A stretch of DNA of 57,698 nucleotides from a virus. The stretch covers positions 1 to 57,698 of IMG/VR virus record IMGVR_UViG_3300020109_001608, one strand, 5' to 3'. This document shows positions 1-7,508 of this stretch, piece by piece. How positions within the stretch are numbered: position 1 is the first letter of the stretch; each line of letters starts with the position of its first letter. The notes beneath the pieces were generated by a model. The model had not been told where the DNA came from, made no database searches, and worked only from the letters and a program-made list of their open reading frames with translations. The position numbers were made by a program, and so were the translations under genes.

Positions 1-42
1 GGTGGTAATTTACTTGGACTTTAAGAGTCTATAGTTTGATAA

Positions 43-49
43 CTAAATA
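43..49 (+). promoter_or_regulatory. T4-like late promoter (CTAAATA)
   Basis: CTAAATA lies 28 bases before the first complete gene and matches the late-promoter core used by T4-like cyanophages (CTAAATA/ATAAATA). The bases before it hold only the tail of an upstream gene whose frame cannot be fixed: one frame stops at 24 and another at 34. Confidence 0.6.
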
Positions 50-77
50 ATCACACTGAAACTTTCTATAGGATATT

Positions 78-797
78 ATGCCTTTACCAAAGATCGCTAC
101 GCCAACATATGAGTTGGAACTACCTTCAACTGGACAAACAATTCAATACCGTCCATTTTTAGTTAAAGAAGAAAAACTTTTAGTATTAGCATTAGAAAGT
201 GAAAATACAAAAGAGATTACAACTGCGATTAAAAATGTAATCAAAGCTTGTATTAGTACAAAGGGAATCAAAGTAGAAACTCTACCAACGTTTGATATTG
301 AATATCTTTTCTTAAACATCAGAGGCAAATCTGTTGGAGAAGAGATAGAAGTTAATATTATCTGTCCCGATGATGGCGAAACTTTTGTTCCTGTAAAAAT
401 TAATATTGATGATATTGGAGTCCAAAAGAAAGAAGAACATACAAATAAAATTCAGGTTGATAAGTCAATCATCATGGAAATGAAGTATCCTTCACTGGAT
501 CAATTCATCAAGAGTAATTTTGATTTTTCTGAAAACGCTGCGATGGATCAATCATTTGATCTTGTTGCATCTTGTATTGATAAAATTTATAATGAAGATG
601 AAGTATGGACTTCATCAGATTGTACGAAAAAAGAGTTGATTGAGTTCCTTGAGCAGATGAATTCTTCTCAGTTTAAAGAAATTGAAAGATTCTTTGAGAC
701 CATGCCCAAACTTTCTCACGAAATCAAAGTTAAGAATCCAAAAACTGAAGTTGAAAGCACTGTCGTTCTGGAGGGTCTCTCAAGTTTTTTCGCATAG
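78..797 (+). CDS. 26: gp26-like baseplate hub / tail assembly chaperone
   Basis: A 239-residue protein resembling the T4 gp26 family of baseplate hub proteins, which help assemble the hub and tape measure and are not thought to be catalytic. The N-terminus (PTYELELPSTGQTIQYRPFL, then KEEKLLVLALES) is the most recognisable part of the family. The start is ATG with AGGA just upstream, behind a late promoter. The last codons read agt ttt ttc gca tag, which places a perfect T TTT TTC slippery heptamer four codons before the stop. It is followed at once by a gp51-like ORF in the -1 frame and then by tape-measure-like genes, the same order as the G/GT-tape measure genes of lambda-type tails. The family assignment is from recall of the sequence pattern. 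Confidence 0.75.
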   Translation: MPLPKIATPTYELELPSTGQTIQYRPFLVKEEKLLVLALESENTKEITTAIKNVIKACISTKGIKVETLPTFDIEYLFLNIRGKSVGEEIEVNIICPDDGETFVPVKINIDDIGVQKKEEHTNKIQVDKSIIMEMKYPSLDQFIKSNFDFSENAAMDQSFDLVASCIDKIYNEDEVWTSSDCTKKELIEFLEQMNSSQFKEIERFFETMPKLSHEIKVKNPKTEVESTVVLEGLSSFFA

Positions 798-815
798 CAC
801 TGGTCCACATGGACC
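785..815 (+). promoter_or_regulatory. Putative -1 programmed frameshift signal (slippery heptamer plus hairpin)
   Basis: TTTTTTC at 785-791 is in the X XXY YYZ register of the gp26 frame (T TTT TTC). Ten bases later GGTCC (802-806) pairs with GGACC (811-815) around an ACAT loop. A -1 slip continues as cgc ata gca ctg gtc cac atg, with no stop, directly into the gp51-like ORF. The predicted fusion has about 299 residues. The hairpin also contains the candidate gp51 start codon at 809, and no good Shine-Dalgarno precedes that codon. Confidence 0.65.
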
Positions 816-976
816 TTGAAAGTTATTTCAAGCTTAATTTTTCTTTGATGCAGTACCATAAATATTCATTAACTGAGATTGAAAACTTAATTCCTTGGGA
901 GAGGGATATTTACGTTGAGCTCTTAAAGACGCATCTAGAAGAAGAAAAATCAAAGCAGCAACAAAATGGAACCTGA
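809..976 (+). CDS. 51: gp51-like hub assembly protein, probably made as a gp26 frameshift fusion
   Basis: A 55-codon ORF starting MDLESYFKLNFSLMQYHKYS and ending KSKQQQNGT. Its position after gp26, its size, and the motif SLTEIENLIPWERDIYVELL suggest the T4 gp51 type of small baseplate-hub assembly factor. It lies in the -1 frame relative to gp26 and overlaps the next gene by 11 bases. The ATG at 809 sits in a hairpin loop and lacks a visible ribosome-binding site, so translation through the upstream slippery site is the more likely route. If fused, it would form the T-like domain of a G/GT-type tail chaperone, which recruits the tape measure. Confidence 0.6.
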   Translation: MDLESYFKLNFSLMQYHKYSLTEIENLIPWERDIYVELLKTHLEEEKSKQQQNGT

Positions 977-3026
977 CGACCTCGATGATCTATTAGCAAG
1001 TATAAAAGCAGAAAGTAAAAGAGAATCCGCTCTTGCTTTGTATGAAGGCGTTCGTGAGGATGATTTAGTTGATGAGAATATTGACGAAAGAATTTTAGAA
1101 ATACTTGGTTTAGAGTATGTAAACGATTTTACTTATGGTGAATATAAGCAACATCTTTTTGAGGCTCTCCAAAAAATAAATACAGGAAAGGATAAATCAA
1201 CTGATAGGGCAATGCTCCTTCAGGATGAGTTTAGAAGAGTAAAAAATAAAGTCGGTAAATTCAAAATCAAAAAGAAAAAAATTACTGCAGAAAATCTTGG
1301 TGTCACTGGTCCTGTTAAAGTCTCTACTGAAAGATTTTATCTAACATCAAAAGCAATTATACCTCAACCAGCAGCAGCTGCTGAAGGAAAATCGGAAGAT
1401 ATAAAAGATATTAGCCAAGCACTTGATGATTTGTTAAAAAGCATAAGAGATCAATACAAGCACGAACAGAAGAAAGCAGAAGAAAGCAGAAAGGAAGATG
1501 AGCAAAAGAAAAGAGCAGGTAGAGAGAAAGAACTAGAAAAACCACTTAAAAAAGTATTAGGGGCACTCAAGAAAGTAGTTGCTCCATTCCAAAGTATTTT
1601 GGATAGAATCTTAAAATTCATTCAATTTACTTTCCTTGGATTCTTACTTAATAATGTTATGAAGTGGTTTGCAGACCCTGCGAACAAAAAGAAAGTTGAG
1701 GTAATTGGTAGGTTCTTAAAAGATTTTTGGCCTGCTATATTAAGTGCTTACGTTTTATTTGCGACTCCATTTGGTAAACTTGTCAGAACAACTCTGACAC
1801 TCTTGCGTTCTTGGATTCCCAAGATGGCAAGATTTTTAGTAGCAAATCCTTGGATAGCAGCAGCTGCTGGAATTGCTGGTCTTGCGATTGCTGCTAATGA
1901 AGTTACAGGGCAGCGTCAAGCAGCATCAGTTCAAACTGAAAATAAAGCAAACGCACAAACGGGTCAAGGAATGGGTCTTCAGGCAACTGACACTATGACT
2001 GATAAAGTTCCAAGTGTTGGTGATATGGGACCAACAACTCCATATGGAATGCTTCAAGGAGTTGCAGGTGGCGGTAGAATTAAAAGAAGATCCTTCTTTG
2101 GTGGGAGCAGAGATGTCAATGTAAAAGACATTGCATTTGAAGAGGGGGGTGGAATCAATGATGATAGTGGAGTAAGAATTACTGGTGCAGGTCCTGATAC
2201 TCAACTCATTGCTGCTCAACCTGGCGAAGTTATGATGTCTAAGAAGGCAGTTGATAAGTATGGAGCAAACTTCTTCTTGGGATTAAACAAGAGAGCAGGT
2301 GGAACTAACATTCCAAGAATGGTAAACAATATTCAACTTGCTCAAGGTGGAGGAGTAATTAAAAAACAAATTCAAACTTTCCAAGGCGGCGGAATGATTG
2401 GAGCATTGGGCAGACTTGGACTGCCTGGTACAGGAAGAGTTATGGCACCTAAAGGAGAACAATTTAGTGGTCAACAAACAACAGTAGATAAATTTTTGGG
2501 AATGACTATTCCTGGATCTCAAAAATTTACAACTTATGGTCAAGGTGATATAGAAAGATACAATAAACTTAATCCAACAAGTCCACTTGTGTCTGGACAA
2601 GCAATGTATAGAAGTCCAGATGGGATGAGTCAATACACCGCTCCAACAACAAGGACACAATCATCAAGAAGTTCATTTGTTAGCGATGCTTTCAGAAACT
2701 TTGGACAGAATGTAAAGACGATTAAAGGTGCTGCAAGGCGTCAAGAGATTATGATGAGACAGATGGGAGTTAAGCCAGATGGATATGTAAATCTTCGTGG
2801 ACAACCAATCAATTTAGGTCCACAGTCTAGAGCAATGCCTGTAGGAACTCCAACAATTATCTCAAGAACTCAAATGATTGTCCTCCCACCAACGACAACT
2901 GTTGCAAAGAAACCATCAATTCCAACAATATCTGGAACTCAAATTCCTGAGTTTAGTATTGTTGCTAATACAAATCATAGGTCACTTGTTTCAAGTGCTC
3001 TTGGAATCTCTGATTTGGTAGGATAA
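966..3026 (+). CDS. Tape-measure-like / hub protein (first of two paralogues)
   Basis: A 686-residue protein. Residues 1-130 are charged and helical. Residues about 150-190 are a Lys/Glu-rich coiled-coil stretch. Residues about 195-310 are hydrophobic (FIQFTFLGFLLNNVMKWF, then IAAAAGIAGLAIAA), as in tape measures. The C-terminal half is Gly-rich and carries a GPDTQLIAAQPGEVMMSKKA element followed by DKYGANFFLGLN, which I associate with phage tail-length proteins. The FTF-GFL-NN motif recurs in the next gene. Its position right after the chaperone pair supports a tape-measure or gp29-like hub role. The ATG has no strong Shine-Dalgarno and overlaps the preceding ORF, so translational coupling is likely. 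Tail-length control is inferred. Confidence 0.55.
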   Translation: MEPDDLDDLLASIKAESKRESALALYEGVREDDLVDENIDERILEILGLEYVNDFTYGEYKQHLFEALQKINTGKDKSTDRAMLLQDEFRRVKNKVGKFKIKKKKITAENLGVTGPVKVSTERFYLTSKAIIPQPAAAAEGKSEDIKDISQALDDLLKSIRDQYKHEQKKAEESRKEDEQKKRAGREKELEKPLKKVLGALKKVVAPFQSILDRILKFIQFTFLGFLLNNVMKWFADPANKKKVEVIGRFLKDFWPAILSAYVLFATPFGKLVRTTLTLLRSWIPKMARFLVANPWIAAAAGIAGLAIAANEVTGQRQAASVQTENKANAQTGQGMGLQATDTMTDKVPSVGDMGPTTPYGMLQGVAGGGRIKRRSFFGGSRDVNVKDIAFEEGGGINDDSGVRITGAGPDTQLIAAQPGEVMMSKKAVDKYGANFFLGLNKRAGGTNIPRMVNNIQLAQGGGVIKKQIQTFQGGGMIGALGRLGLPGTGRVMAPKGEQFSGQQTTVDKFLGMTIPGSQKFTTYGQGDIERYNKLNPTSPLVSGQAMYRSPDGMSQYTAPTTRTQSSRSSFVSDAFRNFGQNVKTIKGAARRQEIMMRQMGVKPDGYVNLRGQPINLGPQSRAMPVGTPTIISRTQMIVLPPTTTVAKKPSIPTISGTQIPEFSIVANTNHRSLVSSALGISDLVG

Positions 3027-3030
3027 TTTT

Positions 3031-5955
3031 ATGGCAGTCATAGACTCTAAGAAATTATTACCAACAGGAAAACCAGGCGGTTCTATTGTAGAATCGCAAA
3101 GACCTTTCTTAGTTCCTGCGAGTAATATCTCTTTTAAAAAGTCTATTGATATCTCACAAAAACTTTTAAAACCAGCGGATAAAGAAGCACAAAGACCTGG
3201 TGACGATCTTATACTTATTAAGAAAAATGTTTTAGAGATAAAAGATATTTTCAGCAACATGTATTTACTTCAGAGAAGTGAAGATAATCGTAAAAGAAAA
3301 TTAAAAGAAAAAGAAGAAGCAGAAGAAAGAGAAAAGCAATTAGAAAAAAACCCACAGGCAAAAGAAGATCCAAATAAGTTACCAAAATTATCTATTCCTG
3401 GAAGAGGCATTCTTGATACGATTAATCGTTTTCTTGCTTTTACTTTCGCTGGATTTTTAATTAATAACTATTCCAAATATCTACCAAAATTATTAGAATT
3501 TGTAAAGTACATTACTCCAGTCACTAATTTTATAGGATCTTTTGCAAAAAACTTAATGAATGGAGTAATTACATTTGTTGATTTGGGATATAAAGCATAC
3601 GATCAAGTTAATAAAACGATTGAAAGTATTGGCGGAAAGGATGCAGCAAAAACATTTGATGATTTTTCAAGTAAATTAAACATTCTTTTGAATGGTTCTA
3701 TTGTTGCTGCTATGTTAATTGCTAGCACTACTCCCAAAAAAATAAAACCAAAGATTGGATTTGATAGATTTGGAAGAAGAGTAGGACAAGATACCCAAAG
3801 AAGATATCTACAGAGATATGGAGAAAGACAATTTGCGGACAGATTTGGAAAGAAAAATCTACAAAAACTTGCCACAAGTGGAACAACTAATCTTGCCAAA
3901 GGAACAGTAAGACAATCATTACGATCAGTAGTAGGAGTTCCAATCATTGGTTCTCTCATTGGTTTTGTTATTGATACTGTTGTTTTTCGTGAGAAACCAA
4001 CAAGAGCGGCAGCAGGTGCAGTTGGAAATGCTGTTGGACAAGGTATCGGAATTGCTCTTGCTGGAGGAACTACTCTTGGACTTGGTGCTGGTGTTGGTAT
4101 GTTTATCGGTGGATTTCTGGGAGACATTGTTGGAAAATCTTTATATGATGCTTTTGTTGGTTATCAACCAGAACCTACACAAGCAAAAGCACAAGGCGGA
4201 CAAATATCAAGAGGTGGCAGGAGACAAACTGCACCATCAAGACAAATAAGAAGAGTCGCACCAAGACCAAGACGAGTTCAACCACAAAGAACTCAACCTG
4301 GAAGAGATGTTGGTGGAATTAAAAAGATTGAAGCTCTCTATGGTCAAGACAAACCAGGACAAAAGAGTGGACTAAGAGCTCTCAAAAATACTTCAAGTTA
4401 TTTGAAAGGAGTATCAGTTCTGAATGGATCTCTTGGAAATATCATGGGTGCATCTGTTGACTTGGCGATGGGTCAAAAGTTTGACAAGAAAACAATTAGA
4501 GCAATGGGTGATCAGTTTGGATTTGCCATCCAAAATATGGTTGATAACCAAGTCTCCATGTCTTTAGGTGATATATCAAGACAACTTGCGATGGCAAATG
4601 GTGGTGTAGTTCCTTCTAGAAGAATCGGAGAGGGATTGAGTGTTGGTGCTAGAGTTAGTATGTTAATATCTAATGCTTTATCAATCGCACTTCAAAGTTC
4701 TGCTGAAAAAGTTTTACGTAATTTAAATCAAGAGTTGAATTTGGAAGGAGGTGCTCCTGATAGTATGCCACCAGGACCTGGGGGTGGACCTGATGGAGGA
4801 CCTGGAGCAGGAACCGTTTCAGTTTCTAGCGATAGTCCTGATTTTTGGTTACTTGCTGTAGGGTCTTTATTGGAGAATTCTCATCCACAAGGAGCAGCAG
4901 ATGTTGCTCAAGTGATATACAATAGGGTCTCATCTCCTTCTTGGCCAAGCACTATAAGAGATGTAATATTGCAAGGTAATGGTGATCAGTTTCAACCTGT
5001 TAGAGATTATGGAAATATTTCTGCCTGGAAATCAATAAAAGATAAAGAATCTGCAGTAGATTTTATAAAAAAATATGGTAAAGGTAGAACACAATCTCAG
5101 TTAGAATCTGTTGCTGCTTCATTATTGGATTCTTCTAGACAAAGATCTGCAAGAAGTTTTGTAGGACCAAGAGATAGTTTTAGAGCGACCTCTTTTGAAG
5201 ATAGAGAAAATCATCTTGCAGATGACACTGAACAGAGAAGACATGGACATGTTTTTGGATTTGAACCAGGAGGAGCACAAATTGGTTCATTTAGATCTGG
5301 TAAGTTATCTCCTGCTCAAGTTTCTCCACAAACAAGAGGAACAGTAACTCAGATTAGTGCTAAGGGATTGCCTTTGACTGGAGAAAATGGAAGATTGAAA
5401 CCCTCACAACTTACAAGAGTTGGAACATTAGTTGGTGGTGTTGACTATCAAGATTGGTATGGTAATGGTGCATATTTAAGAAATGATGCTGCAGCTGCCT
5501 TCTTGGCTGCAAAGGAACAAGCAAAAAAAGAAGGTATAACTATACCCATTACAAGTGCATATAGAAGTTTAGAACATCAAAGAGCAATTCAAGGAAAATA
5601 TGCTGTTGTTGCTGCTCCAGGAACTTCCCGTCATGGAGAAGGAACTGCTCTAGATATTCAAACAGGAACTGCAGGTTATGCTTGGTTTGTTCAAAACGGA
5701 CCAAATTTTAGATGGAGATATATGGCAATACCTGGAGACCCAGTTCACTTTGAATATGTCGGTGGATTTAAACCAACACAAAAGCAAAATAAAGTAAAAC
5801 TTTCTCCAATTTTTGATAGAACTCAAGCAACATTAGGTCCATCAAAGCTAAAATCAACTGATGTTGCAATGAATACAAGTTACTCTCAAAACGGAATGGT
5901 TGCATTTGAAAATAATACAATCCTCTACCAAAAGGAATTTGTGCTCACAGGTTAA
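3031..5955 (+). CDS. Tape-measure-like protein with SleB-type hydrolase and VanY-type peptidase domains
   Basis: A 974-residue protein. Residues 1-125 are charged with a Lys/Glu-rich coiled coil. At about 130-190 there is a hydrophobic FLAFTFAGFLINNYSKYLPK segment related to the upstream gene. At about 320-370 there is a Gly/Ala-rich membrane-like region. Residues about 605-750 resemble cell-wall hydrolase SleB (Hydrolase_2): FWLLAVGSLLENSHPQGAAD, then VAQVIYNRV and HVFG. Residues about 800-915 resemble a D,D/L,D-carboxypeptidase (VanY): SAYRSLEHQ, SRHGEGTALDI and DPVHFEYVGG supply the zinc-ligand motifs SxHxxGxAxD and HxE. AGGA precedes the ATG, four bases after the previous stop. The likely role is a tail-tip tape measure or hub that cuts peptidoglycan during DNA entry. 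The domain calls are firmer than the tape-measure role. Confidence 0.65.
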   Translation: MAVIDSKKLLPTGKPGGSIVESQRPFLVPASNISFKKSIDISQKLLKPADKEAQRPGDDLILIKKNVLEIKDIFSNMYLLQRSEDNRKRKLKEKEEAEEREKQLEKNPQAKEDPNKLPKLSIPGRGILDTINRFLAFTFAGFLINNYSKYLPKLLEFVKYITPVTNFIGSFAKNLMNGVITFVDLGYKAYDQVNKTIESIGGKDAAKTFDDFSSKLNILLNGSIVAAMLIASTTPKKIKPKIGFDRFGRRVGQDTQRRYLQRYGERQFADRFGKKNLQKLATSGTTNLAKGTVRQSLRSVVGVPIIGSLIGFVIDTVVFREKPTRAAAGAVGNAVGQGIGIALAGGTTLGLGAGVGMFIGGFLGDIVGKSLYDAFVGYQPEPTQAKAQGGQISRGGRRQTAPSRQIRRVAPRPRRVQPQRTQPGRDVGGIKKIEALYGQDKPGQKSGLRALKNTSSYLKGVSVLNGSLGNIMGASVDLAMGQKFDKKTIRAMGDQFGFAIQNMVDNQVSMSLGDISRQLAMANGGVVPSRRIGEGLSVGARVSMLISNALSIALQSSAEKVLRNLNQELNLEGGAPDSMPPGPGGGPDGGPGAGTVSVSSDSPDFWLLAVGSLLENSHPQGAADVAQVIYNRVSSPSWPSTIRDVILQGNGDQFQPVRDYGNISAWKSIKDKESAVDFIKKYGKGRTQSQLESVAASLLDSSRQRSARSFVGPRDSFRATSFEDRENHLADDTEQRRHGHVFGFEPGGAQIGSFRSGKLSPAQVSPQTRGTVTQISAKGLPLTGENGRLKPSQLTRVGTLVGGVDYQDWYGNGAYLRNDAAAAFLAAKEQAKKEGITIPITSAYRSLEHQRAIQGKYAVVAAPGTSRHGEGTALDIQTGTAGYAWFVQNGPNFRWRYMAIPGDPVHFEYVGGFKPTQKQNKVKLSPIFDRTQATLGPSKLKSTDVAMNTSYSQNGMVAFENNTILYQKEFVLTG

Positions 5956-5958
5956 ATA
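5952..5958 (+). promoter_or_regulatory. Possible late promoter (TTAAATA)
   Basis: TTAAATA followed by CTTATAAAAA overlaps the upstream stop and sits 13 bases before the hub gene. The first base departs from the CTAAATA/ATAAATA core seen elsewhere in the window, so this is a weak call. Confidence 0.35.
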
Positions 5959-5971
5959 CTTATAAAAAGAT

Positions 5972-7291
5972 ATGCTAACTAAAGAGTCTTTAACATATAA
6001 TAAATTTGAGGTATACTCAAACTCAAACAAGAAGTTTGCAGACATTAGATCTGGAACTCCTAAGGTAGAGTATCGTGAAAGTGTCTTTAGCCCTTTTGTG
6101 ATGATCAATGTATTTGTAATTGAAACTGGAAACAGTATTGATTCTGATACTGGCGATGGGCTAGTCTCAGTTCTTGAAGGATTAAAACTTCAAGGAACAG
6201 AAAAAGTTTTGTTTGAAATTGAAGATGCGAATGGAAATAAAATCAAACTTACTGATGATGATGACTTGAGAGTTGCTAGCGTATCAAGAGTATCTCAGTC
6301 ATTTAAAAATATTACATATGCTTTGAATGTGGTATCTAAAGAAGCGTATGATAATACTCTACTCGAAAACAGAGTGAGAAGAAAGTTTGATGGTAAAGTA
6401 TCTGAATGTGTTAGAACCGTTTTAACTCAAGATCTTAAAACAAAAAAGAATATTGATATTGATTCGACTCTTAATACTTATACTAAATGGGGAGTGGATG
6501 ATTATCCCTTTGAAAAAATATTAGATTTTCAACAAATTGCAATTCCTGATATCCAAAATGCATCTGGCAAAACTGCTGGATATCTTTTCTGGCAAACTTC
6601 TGAGGGATTCAAATTTAAGTCATTAGATAAATTATTTGATACCAAAGGAAAAAAAATTAAAAGATATATTGAAAACAAAAAAGTTGATTATGCAAGTGTT
6701 CCTGCAGGGTTTGATGATAAAATTTTATATTCTAGAATTGATAGAACGATTGATGCATTATCTCAATTTGAGTCCGGTGCATATGGAACTGTGATAGAAG
6801 TTTATGACCCAGTAAACAAAACATACGTTAAGAACACGCCTTTTGTTGCACCATTAGAAGGAAACGGAGTCATAGCGGGAAAAGAATTGCCAGAGTTCAA
6901 TTTAGATTTGAAAGAAAAAGCAACCGTTCGTATTCATCCGAAAAGGGATATTGGACAGACATTTGGGTCTGGAGACTCTTTTGATAAGCAAGTAGAAAAA
7001 AATACCGTAGAGGGTATTGTAATGGAAGAAGTTTTACAACAAACTCAACAAAATTTTAGACAGAAGTTTAATATGTCTGCTGAAATTATTATACCTGCAG
7101 ACTTTAGTTTACATGCAGGAGATTTGGTATATTGTGAGTTTCCAGAACTATCAACAAAGAATACCCTTACAAAAACCCCCAAGGATAGTGGCATATATAT
7201 GATATCGGATCTATGTCATTATGGTGATAAGTCCAAAACTTATACCGGTTTACATTTGGTCAGAGATTCTTTCGGTGTAAAGGTAATCTAA
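5972..7291 (+). CDS. Baseplate hub protein, possibly gp27-like
   Basis: A 439-residue beta-rich protein with no signal or membrane segment. The early region reads like a hub beta-domain (FSPFVMINVFVIETGNSIDS). Residues about 75-125 (GTEKVLFEIEDANGNKIKL, SVSRVSQSFKNITYALNVVS) resemble the tube-like domains of phage hub proteins of the gp27/gpD kind. At about 195-215 there is SGKTAGYLFWQTSEGFKFKS, and near the C-terminus SAEIIIPADFSLHAGDLVYC, a common ending in hub proteins where a value/interface module precedes the spike. T4 gp27 has 391 residues, so the length is compatible. It lies between the tape-measure-like genes and the spike-like genes, where a hub gene is expected. The assignment rests on context and overall pattern, not on invariant residues. 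Confidence 0.5.
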   Translation: MLTKESLTYNKFEVYSNSNKKFADIRSGTPKVEYRESVFSPFVMINVFVIETGNSIDSDTGDGLVSVLEGLKLQGTEKVLFEIEDANGNKIKLTDDDDLRVASVSRVSQSFKNITYALNVVSKEAYDNTLLENRVRRKFDGKVSECVRTVLTQDLKTKKNIDIDSTLNTYTKWGVDDYPFEKILDFQQIAIPDIQNASGKTAGYLFWQTSEGFKFKSLDKLFDTKGKKIKRYIENKKVDYASVPAGFDDKILYSRIDRTIDALSQFESGAYGTVIEVYDPVNKTYVKNTPFVAPLEGNGVIAGKELPEFNLDLKEKATVRIHPKRDIGQTFGSGDSFDKQVEKNTVEGIVMEEVLQQTQQNFRQKFNMSAEIIIPADFSLHAGDLVYCEFPELSTKNTLTKTPKDSGIYMISDLCHYGDKSKTYTGLHLVRDSFGVKVI

Positions 7292-7292
7292 A

Positions 7293-7508
7293 ATGGAAAG
7301 AAGTATTCAACAACACATTAATGATGATAAAGACGAACTCGATAATCCATCGATTAGTTCTCAACGTCGTCGTCATCTAGAAAGTGAATTAGATTCACTA
7401 GAAAAATATCAAACAAATCATCCAGATGCAAGTCACGATCCAACTTCATTGGAATTATATTGCGATCAACATCCAGACGCATCAGAATGTAGGATTTATG
7501 AGGATTAA
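7293..7508 (+). CDS. Small charged protein between hub and spike genes
   Basis: A 71-residue protein that I do not recognise. The first half is a charged predicted helix (DDKDELDNPSISSQRRRHLE). The second half carries two copies of HPDAS (in NHPDASHDP and QHPDASECR), an internal duplication of about 20 residues. It starts one base after the hub stop, and its final A is the first base of the next ATG (TAATG), so it is probably translationally coupled to both neighbours. Two cysteines in the C-terminal half could bind metal or form a disulphide, but nothing else supports this. Its position suggests a minor structural or assembly role. Confidence 0.6.
   Translation: MERSIQQHINDDKDELDNPSISSQRRRHLESELDSLEKYQTNHPDASHDPTSLELYCDQHPDASECRIYED

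Noticed and set aside
858-864. An ATAAATA match before the tape-measure-like gene
   Set aside because: It lies inside the gp51-like coding region, over 100 bases before the next start, and has none of the flanking features of the other late promoters.
3603-4127. A 174-residue minus-strand open frame
   Set aside because: It is antisense to the hydrophobic Gly/Ala region of the tape-measure-like gene, and its Pro/Ala-rich translation is a shadow.
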